Source of the DNA: Lasiodiplodia sp. COLG20
Taxonomy: Eukaryota > Ascomycota > Dothideomycetes > Botryosphaeriales > Botryosphaeriaceae
Reading direction: 5' to 3'
NCBI GenBank assembly: GCA_009801085.1
Contig: VNWV01000053.1
Span: 1-64,000 of the forward strand
DNA: 64,000 nucleotides
The notes beneath the pieces are model-generated. The model ran no database searches. It saw only the letters and a list, made by a program, of their open reading frames with translations, and was not told the origin of the DNA. Positions 57,864 through 64,000 of this stretch are shown here, in pieces (the first letter of the stretch is position 1; each line of letters opens with the position of its first letter). The position numbers and the translations under genes are program-made.

Positions 57864-59342
57864 CTAGACAACCCCAGCAGCCCTCAATTTCACCTTCATC
57901 GCATCCTTCATGGCCTCCTTCGTCTCGTCATCAAACATTCCATACTGGTCGCTGCGCAACTTGTAGTCCAGTTCAATCACTACCGACGCCCTGCTCCGTA
58001 AATCGGCCATTTGGACCGCATTGTGGCGCAGCAGCATCCTAGCAGGATAGTTAGGAGCCGCCGGAGCAGGATCGATGTCGTCCCAGTTCCTCTGCCAAAC
58101 CCAGTTGTAGTAGTCCAGGGTCTCCTCCGAGACCTTAAGCACATCCTCCAGGAACTCGGCCGGCTCAAAGGATGCGTCCTCGGCATGTTCCTGGAGTATG
58201 TCGTGCAGCTCCTCGCGCTGGAGGAACCCGCCATCGGCGCAGTGCTCTGCCAGCCCCGTCATGGCCGTCACCACATCGACCCAGGCGAACACTGTACGCA
58301 CATCCAGCGTGCCGCCGTGCTGCCTAAACTCAATGGTCCACGTGTTGGACGCACGCTGAGGGTCGCTGGGGCTGTAGTGCGTCGTGCTGCCGCTGGCACC
58401 AACGTTGGTACCGTTGTTGGCCGGGAGCGGCCAGAGGTCCGGGACAAGGCAGTTGTTCAGGTTGTACGCAACCAACCTGCTGCCGCCCGTGAGGCGCCGG
58501 AGTGCGCGGCTCAGCGTTCTGGTGTGGTTCGGGTCGTTGCTGCCGGCGGTGAGGTCCTCAATCACTTCGCACCACGTCAGCGGCGTACCCTCCTCCGAGA
58601 TGGCCGGGTGGGCGTCGTGCTTCCATCCGGTGGAGGGAGGCATGAACATCGGGATCCTGATATAGCCGTTTTCGTCGGCCATATCGACCCTCGGCTCCGC
58701 CCAGGTCGACTCCTTGATGCGGTCCGCCGAGTGGAGCTCGTCAATAACGCGCTCGAAGCCGGTGGCCAGCTGGTAGAGGTTGCCGATGGTGCGAAGGGTG
58801 AAGATGCGCGAGGCGTCATCGCTCTTGCCGACGTGCACGTGGAAAGCGCAGGTCTCGTTGACCAGGAGGCGGACCGAAGGGTAACGGCCCTGTCCTGAGT
58901 TGAGCTTGTCCTGGAGCGTGGTCAGGACGTGGTTGATCTCCCCGCGCCAGTAGTCCTGGTCTTGGAGAGAGAAGATCGGGCTCTTGACTTCAATGGCTTC
59001 AGCGATGAAGCTGTCCGGGAGAAGAAGCTGTTCGTCATTGCTGAGGCGGACTGTATGTTCGGAGCTGACCGTCCACTTCTGGTACCTCTCGCTCATGATG
59101 GAGCCACCAATGTTGTCCCGCGACGTAAAGCCGCTTCTGACGACCTCAACGCCGTTGGCTCTCAGGATCCTGTGAACGAGCTGACGGCCCCTCCAGTGGA
59201 AGAGCGCATCGAATTCAGGGACGCCGCTGCCGTAGAGATGCCGCATCTCCTGCTCATCGCCAATGAGAATGAATTCAAGCTCGATCCCGAAGGTCAAGTC
59301 GGGGATGGTCTGGGAAGAAGCGTTTGCACTAACCTGCTCCAT
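57864..59342 (-). CDS. Amidoligase-family protein
   Basis: A single exon on the minus strand encodes 492 aa. Signatures of the putative amidoligase family (COOH-NH2 ligase fold related to glutamine synthetase and GCS) are visible: FGIELEFILIG at about 18-28, the EAIEVKSPIF strand, FHVHVGK near 170, and TIEFRQHGGTLD near 345. The conserved Glu and His residues in these strands are expected to bind metal and ATP. Family members are predicted to form amide bonds between carboxyl and amino groups. Bacterial ones occur in peptide-modification or wall-related clusters; fungal members are largely uncharacterised. No signal peptide is present, so it is likely cytosolic. No ribosomal or non-ribosomal peptide gene was recognised next to it; the small secreted Cys-rich gene upstream has a start 905 bp away on the same strand. 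Confidence 0.85.
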   Translation of the reverse strand: MEQVSANASSQTIPDLTFGIELEFILIGDEQEMRHLYGSGVPEFDALFHWRGRQLVHRILRANGVEVVRSGFTSRDNIGGSIMSERYQKWTVSSEHTVRLSNDEQLLLPDSFIAEAIEVKSPIFSLQDQDYWRGEINHVLTTLQDKLNSGQGRYPSVRLLVNETCAFHVHVGKSDDASRIFTLRTIGNLYQLATGFERVIDELHSADRIKESTWAEPRVDMADENGYIRIPMFMPPSTGWKHDAHPAISEEGTPLTWCEVIEDLTAGSNDPNHTRTLSRALRRLTGGSRLVAYNLNNCLVPDLWPLPANNGTNVGASGSTTHYSPSDPQRASNTWTIEFRQHGGTLDVRTVFAWVDVVTAMTGLAEHCADGGFLQREELHDILQEHAEDASFEPAEFLEDVLKVSEETLDYYNWVWQRNWDDIDPAPAAPNYPARMLLRHNAVQMADLRSRASVVIELDYKLRSDQYGMFDDETKEAMKDAMKVKLRAAGVV

Positions 59343-59761
59343 ATCGAGGTTCGTGTTGAGAAAGTTGAAAAGGTTGATGAGTGTGTTTGAAAGTGTGTAA
59401 AGACGAATTTGGATCGTTGGGTACTTAGCGGTGCTTCAGTGAGGTGGAGTTGTCGTGTATCAAAAGTTCTACGCAAGGTAGAGCGAGGTATATGTACGTT
59501 GCATCCTGAACAGTGTTCCTATACAATGGTGTTCTCACTATATGTGAAAGTGAAATTCAGTGTTGGTAACATGGACACTGTACAAATACAGTAGAATTAG
59601 TTCTTGAACAACAAAGAAAAATGTCCCAGCGCATCAAACTGCCTTTCCGACAAATTAGCAAACACTTCTTTGTTGAAACGCGCTACGTAGGTACAGGTTA
59701 ACCAAAGGATGAAACAGAATGGCAGAAGTCATCCAGAATGCCATATCCGCTAGACATAGCA
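59343..59761. other. Intergenic region, no gene seen
   Basis: The AT-rich 0.4 kb between two same-strand genes includes the amidoligase promoter. No feature was recognised. Confidence 0.5.
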
Positions 59762-60247
59762 TCACTTATGGATAATGGACCCGTGTGTGGGGCAACCAGG
59801 ATCAGAATATTCAATATCGCCAAAACAAGTATCATGGCATCTACACAAGATCATCATCAGTGGTGCACCTGCTTGAGTTCGTGTGCAGACCTACCCTCCG
59901 TATCTGACTCCGCAAGCATTCATGTAGTCTTTGCAGATCATTGCAGGGCATGCGAGTTGGGGTAATCCGAAACGCCCGTCTGTGCCTTGAGAGATTGAGG
60001 CGGAGGTTGTGGCGAAGAATGCAGAAGTGGTCAAAGACAATTGGCTGATGGAGATGGAAGGTCTCTTCGTGGTGATGAAATGGAGGGAAATGCTAGAGAC
60101 TGGGGTTCCATTCTCAGCAAAAGTTCGAGATGACATCACCACCGAGATAGTTTTGTCGGGTATCGTAACTGTCGACACACTTGAGAATGGCGAGGCCATG
60201 GCGACAGCCACGAGGGGGAATATAATGTAGATGCTGGGAATCAGCAT
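59762..60247 (-). CDS. Small secreted cysteine-rich protein
   Basis: Two exons on the minus strand, 60247-59895 and 59840-59762, encode 143 aa. The 54-bp intron has a GTAGGT donor and a GTGTAG acceptor. A signal peptide covers residues 1 to about 19 (MLIPSIYIIFPLVAVAMAS). A Ser/Thr-rich middle segment follows. The six cysteines are all in the last 45 residues: LACPAMICKDYMNACG in exon 1 and GCHDTCFGDIEYSDPGC at and after the splice. Even cysteine count, short length and secretion fit an extracellular disulphide-stabilised protein of the kind often listed as effector candidates. I do not recognise the family, and no toxic activity can be inferred from sequence. A minus-strand TATAAAT lies about 135 bp upstream of the start. 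The exon join is supported by the cysteine pattern and by an in-frame TGA at 59762-59764. Confidence 0.72.
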
Positions 60248-60827
60248 GATGACTTCCAGAGTGCGATTGTAAGGATGAAGTTTGAAGCTTGGTGAAAATC
60301 GACCAGGCAACACCGTGTTGATATTAGGTCAGTTTTACTATACAAGCAGTTTCTGAGCTTCGATCGCCAGCTGCTGGAGATTTATAGAAGCTTTTGAAGT
60401 CTCCTGGATTCTGGAATGGCCCTAAGGAGCTTGGCTATACCATGGAAGTGGCGCGAACCAGAATGAAGACTGTGCGCGGTCTCATTCTCCTAATGGGATG
60501 TGGCAAAAGGACGCCTGTAGTGTAGTATACCGTGGTGATGGGTCCTCGATATTGATGATAGAGAGATCTATACGGGCTCGCCGGCCAAATGCATACATTT
60601 TGGCGGATTAAGCCGAGGAATGAAGGGAGTACAAAGAATTTTTCAAGTCGAGGAATGGTGGTGACTTGACAGTGAGGTGAGTATCGTCGGGTGGGTCGTA
60701 CCTTCCTCTTTGGGAAGGCAGCCAAAGGCAACAAACACGCCAAGTATCGCGGACAGGGATGGGCCCGCGAGATAACCCTCGGTCGCGCGCGGTGCAATTG
60801 TGGACCTCACGATACCAATGTCGAGCA
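60248..60827. other. Divergent intergenic region
   Basis: Promoters of the small secreted protein (minus) and the PPR-type protein (plus). A TATAAAT on the minus strand at 60380-60386 may serve the secreted-protein gene. An in-frame ATG at 60759 could extend the plus-strand protein by 23 residues. Confidence 0.5.
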
Positions 60828-62855
60828 ATGGCACCCGCCGCCACCGCCGCAAACGGCGTCGTCCGGCGCCTTGAGCCATCGCGATTCATCATCAACGCCT
60901 CAGCTCCGGCTGCTGTTTCCACAAGACGCCTCCGACGCCGCCTCTACCTGCCGACGTGTACCTCGGGAGCCCAACAACACCAACGCCGCCATGCCCACGC
61001 CATCTCGGTCGATCTCCCGCCTCCATCGATCGCTGAGCTGCTCGGCTCCGACTCCGCGCCTCAGACCGAGTCAGCACCTGCGATAGCGGACGCTCCGCCG
61101 CCGCCTCAGAGCGTAGGGCCAAATAATTCGACATTGGAGCTTGTTCCCCGCATCGCCCGCTTCCCCAGCATAAACTACAAGCGAGTGCTTCCACACGCCT
61201 TGCGCGTCCGCGATGCCGACGTTGTCGTCAATTGCATGCTGTTTGGCGCACACGATGCCGCTTTCGTCGCTTCGGTCCCTCCGGTCGCCTTTACCGAGAT
61301 ACTCCGCCTGGTTTCCACCCACCATGCCTTTGAGGCGGCTGAACAGGTCTTGAGGAACTCGTGGTGGGCGCGCGGCCTCGGTGTCTCGTCTATCACGGGC
61401 TCGGTGGACCAATTCCTGAAAGCTGCGCGCATCATGGTCGCTCATCGGACTCAGGCCAATATTCCGCTGGGTCTTGCAGACTACAAGGTGCTCCTGCGCT
61501 TAGCGGCAACTGCCGCCGACAGGTCGGTGGCAATGGATCTGTGGGGTGACCTCCACAAGGGCAGTCTGGTCCCTGACACTGAGTGCTACAATGCTCTCAT
61601 GCACGCGCTGCTATGGGACCGACGCATGGGCCGAAACGACAGCACCTGGCGCAGGCCGCTCGGCTGGAGGGCGGATGGGTATTTCCAGTTGGCTAAGAAG
61701 AAGGGCATCCTGCCATTTGGCCCTCCTTCGGGCAGCTACGAGGGCATCGTGTCGGCCCTTTTCGACGAACTGCTCAATAGCGAGCGGCTCGGCGATGAGA
61801 CTACGATCGTGCATCTCATCACCGCTCATGCTCGCGACGGCGATCTCACCAACGTGAAGAGTATACTCCAACGCATATGGAACATCCGTGTCGACGAGCT
61901 CGCGGCCCACGGAGTGCAACGCTCCCCGCCAAAGAGCTTGCCTCCTTCATCTCCTATGCACCCGACTTCCCGTCTTCTGTACGCAGTCGCGCATTGTTTC
62001 GGCATCAATTCAGAGCTTCCGGTCGCGTTGCGACTTGTCGACTTCATCAGCACCAACTACAAGCTCTCGGTGCCGGCAGACGTGTGGTCCGAGCTGCTGA
62101 ATTGGACATATGTCCAGTCCACGATCCGTTCTGGTCGCTTTAAAAAATTACATCGAGTCCAAACCCAGCTGCCTCTGGGCGCAACCGAGCGGCTGTGGAG
62201 CATATTGACGAGAGAGCCGTACAATGTGCGCCCGACGATGAAGATGTTCCATCTCAGCGTCAACGGCCTCACCAAATGGCAACGCCACGACATGGCCTTC
62301 CAGCGCATCCGCGACGGTATTGCGCTTTACCACCAGCACTGCATTAACGCTCGAGTTGCGACGCGCCAGGTCGAGGCGGCGAAAAACGGTCTCGCCGTTC
62401 CCGGCGCGCCCATTCGCTCCCTCTCCAAACTCCTGGCCACGCGGGCGGTTTGGCTGGCAGCCGTTAAGCGCGACCGTGCGTACATCCGGCAGTGGTGCAA
62501 GATGTACCTGAAGCGTGGTTACGGGTTCGGCTTTACGGAAGAGTATGTGGACGAGAATGGTGAGAGGGCCCGACGTCGAGAAATCATGGCTGAGAGGCTC
62601 CCCGAATGGGCGTACATCGACGTTCCAAATTTTGTGGCCGAGTTTCGAGGCTTTTGCGATCCAGTGGTCAAGTACCGCACGCACACTGGCATCGTAGAGC
62701 TGGAGCTTCTCCAGAGAAAAATTGCGGACAATGTGGCCATTGAGGGATTCAAGAAGGGGTACACTCCGGAGCAGGTGATTTCTTTCTGGGAGGGACTCAA
62801 GGTGAAGCAGATGTTTTCAAAGCTGGTGCGACGGGTGAAGGTGGACAAAAACTAG
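60828..62855 (+). CDS. Probable mitochondrial PPR-type protein
   Basis: An intronless gene encoding 675 aa from the ATG at 60828. The first 60 residues are rich in Arg, Ala and Ser with almost no acids (MAPAATAANGVVRRLEPSRF, then RRLRRRLYLP), as for a mitochondrial presequence. An alternative in-frame ATG at 60759 adds 23 residues but spoils nothing. The body is entirely helical, with pairs that resemble pentatricopeptide repeats: LADYKVLLRLAATAADRSVA and TECYNALMHALLWDRR; ETTIVHLITAHARDGDLTNVKSIL; RPTMKMFHLSVNGLTKWQRHD. PPR proteins bind organellar RNA and act in its processing or translation. I cannot name the target transcript or an orthologue; the PPR assignment is by helix pattern only. 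Confidence 0.72.
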   Translation: MAPAATAANGVVRRLEPSRFIINASAPAAVSTRRLRRRLYLPTCTSGAQQHQRRHAHAISVDLPPPSIAELLGSDSAPQTESAPAIADAPPPPQSVGPNNSTLELVPRIARFPSINYKRVLPHALRVRDADVVVNCMLFGAHDAAFVASVPPVAFTEILRLVSTHHAFEAAEQVLRNSWWARGLGVSSITGSVDQFLKAARIMVAHRTQANIPLGLADYKVLLRLAATAADRSVAMDLWGDLHKGSLVPDTECYNALMHALLWDRRMGRNDSTWRRPLGWRADGYFQLAKKKGILPFGPPSGSYEGIVSALFDELLNSERLGDETTIVHLITAHARDGDLTNVKSILQRIWNIRVDELAAHGVQRSPPKSLPPSSPMHPTSRLLYAVAHCFGINSELPVALRLVDFISTNYKLSVPADVWSELLNWTYVQSTIRSGRFKKLHRVQTQLPLGATERLWSILTREPYNVRPTMKMFHLSVNGLTKWQRHDMAFQRIRDGIALYHQHCINARVATRQVEAAKNGLAVPGAPIRSLSKLLATRAVWLAAVKRDRAYIRQWCKMYLKRGYGFGFTEEYVDENGERARRREIMAERLPEWAYIDVPNFVAEFRGFCDPVVKYRTHTGIVELELLQRKIADNVAIEGFKKGYTPEQVISFWEGLKVKQMFSKLVRRVKVDKN

Positions 62856-63665
62856 CATCTAGAGGTTTCCTGCATTAGACACAGAAGCTGCATGGCCAAG
62901 TGTGTATATACTAGGACAGCTTAGACCGAGAGATGAATGCCAGAAGGATTTGGGTGTATATAGCTTGGCGCTGGCGCGGCGATCAGCCACAGCGCCACGG
63001 GCCGTTGCAACGACGGCGACAATTTAGCTCGCGAGAAGGTTTCGGCAGAGGCGCGCCGCACCTTATCATGACGTAGCAATCGTCCTCATGCACCATGAAT
63101 TGTCCCAGCCCGCGCAACTAACGGTCAACCGACCCAGCAGATGATGGTCTCGGCAGCTAGAGGGCGGAGGGTAAGACAGCGGGACGGCAATGGCTTGGCG
63201 CCGCGCACGGGACGGGCCAAGCTGTGGATGATGACGCCGACGATTGCAAAGACAGCTCGCGTAGCGCCCCGGCGTTAAGGCAGCAGTTACGCCGGTTCGC
63301 AAGCACTGCCGCTTTTGCCAGCATCTCCCGCGAATGCGACTTTCTGCTCCTCCGCCGCGCCCAGAGCCTCCTTCTTCTCGCCCCGCGCCGACTTTGTTAT
63401 TTCTCGCTCCGCCACTCTTGGACCTGTCCCCCGCCGAGACCATGCCGACCATTCCCGCGTGCTCCACTCGAAGCGATTAGGAGAGAAGGTGCGCCTATAG
63501 GTAGGAGCTTCTCTCCCCAGGATTACATTTACGGGCGTGCGCATCCTTCAGGCGCGCACTGCCCCAATGCCACCTGTGTCACCTGTGTTTCTCTTCTGAC
63601 CTCGCCCAGTTTAATTCCCTCGAGCGCTCCCGTCCAGCGGGCACACCGCGACAACTCAAGGCACC
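62856..63665. other. Intergenic region, no gene seen
   Basis: Between the PPR-type gene and the ABC transporter gene on the same strand; the distal part is the transporter promoter and leader. No supported coding sequence. Confidence 0.5.
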
Positions 63666-64000
63666 ATGGCAGTCCTCGGCCAGACATGGACTCTCACCAA
63701 GAAGAACCTGCTCATTGTAGCTCTTCGCCACCCGCTGTCGACTATTCTGCGTGCCGTTCTCTTGCCTATACTGTTTGTACGTGCGCCAGCGTGGGCGGTG
63801 GCGGCGGTTGTGGGAAGTACCTTGCTGGTACCATTCATAGCCGTGGCCGTTTGCCTTTCCCAGAAGACCATGCAGCCATACTGACCCAGCCAGATGTTCT
63901 TTATTTCTTATGCTAAGAATTTCTTTGTCCCGCCCTCGGAATTCGGCATCGGCTCCGCTGCGCCCGTCCGCTCGCTCGAGAACGCCCTGAACGCCGCGCA
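63666..64000 (+). CDS. ABC-A-type transporter, N-terminal fragment (runs off the window)
   Basis: Exon 1 is 63666-63776 and exon 2 starts at 63894 and continues past the edge. The intron of 117 bp has a GTACGT donor and a CAG acceptor. The 72 residues visible (MAVLGQTWTLTKKNLLIVAL, a first transmembrane helix RAVLLPILF, then MFFISYAKNFFVPPSEFGIG) match the start of fungal ABC-A type lipid transporters, in which a long lumenal or extracellular loop follows helix 1. Nucleotide-binding domains lie outside the window, so identity rests on the N-terminus only. Confidence 0.75.

Overview
This window looks like nuclear DNA from a filamentous ascomycete (Pezizomycotina). Genes carry many short GT-AG introns, mostly about 45-120 bp. 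There are two Zn2Cys6 transcription factors, an RTA1-type membrane protein, plant-cell-wall enzymes, and a NACHT-ankyrin protein with an N-terminal alpha/beta-hydrolase domain. Gene density is about one per 2.7 kb on both strands with no operon logic. I cannot fix the class or species from sequence alone. I assembled 23 protein-coding genes (one cut by the right edge, one with an apparent frameshift) by joining reading frames across splice sites. I found no tRNA, rRNA, CRISPR array or intact transposon.

Layout. Positions 1-7300 are housekeeping: a p24 cargo-receptor protein, a conserved unknown, the APC/C subunit Cdc16/Cut9, and the splicing factor Yju2, the last two divergent. Positions 7300-17500 are more accessory: a 1.7-kb gene-free stretch, an MFS sugar transporter, a 2.5-kb gene-free stretch with a perfect-looking hairpin element and a degenerate repeat array, a Zn2Cys6 regulator, and a secreted beta-propeller-like protein. 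Positions 17500-23500 hold the NLR-like protein (transmembrane helix, alpha/beta-hydrolase, NACHT, ankyrin; 1316 aa, six exons) and a secreted AIM6/PLC-like phosphodiesterase. Positions 24200-36450 return to core genes: TFIIH helicase XPB/Ssl2 divergent from Golgi protein HID1, an epoxide-hydrolase-like protein that has lost its catalytic motifs, and S-adenosylmethionine decarboxylase with a candidate upstream ORF.

Positions 37500-46000 are a Zn2Cys6 regulator, an RTA1-like protein, a GH43 glycosidase and a convergent secreted rhamnogalacturonate lyase (PL4). Positions 47350-64000 hold the DENN-type trafficking protein AVL9 (ten exons), a 1312-aa Tyr/Pro/Asp-rich repetitive GPI-type wall protein, an NmrA-type reductase with an apparent one-base frameshift, an amidoligase-family protein, a small secreted cysteine-rich protein, a probable mitochondrial PPR-type protein, and the start of an ABC-A transporter.

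How they fit together. Several genes serve the secretory route (p24, HID1, AVL9), and several others encode its cargo: the lyase, the propeller protein, the phosphodiesterase, the wall protein and the small cysteine-rich protein. The sugar transporter, GH43 and PL4 fit uptake and breakdown of plant polysaccharide. The most notable observations are the NLR-like protein, a dispersed family of about 85-bp hairpin elements (four copies, two inside unusually long introns), the repetitive Tyr-rich wall protein, the catalytically stripped epoxide-hydrolase fold, the amidoligase, and the short cysteine-rich secreted protein recovered only by joining two exons.
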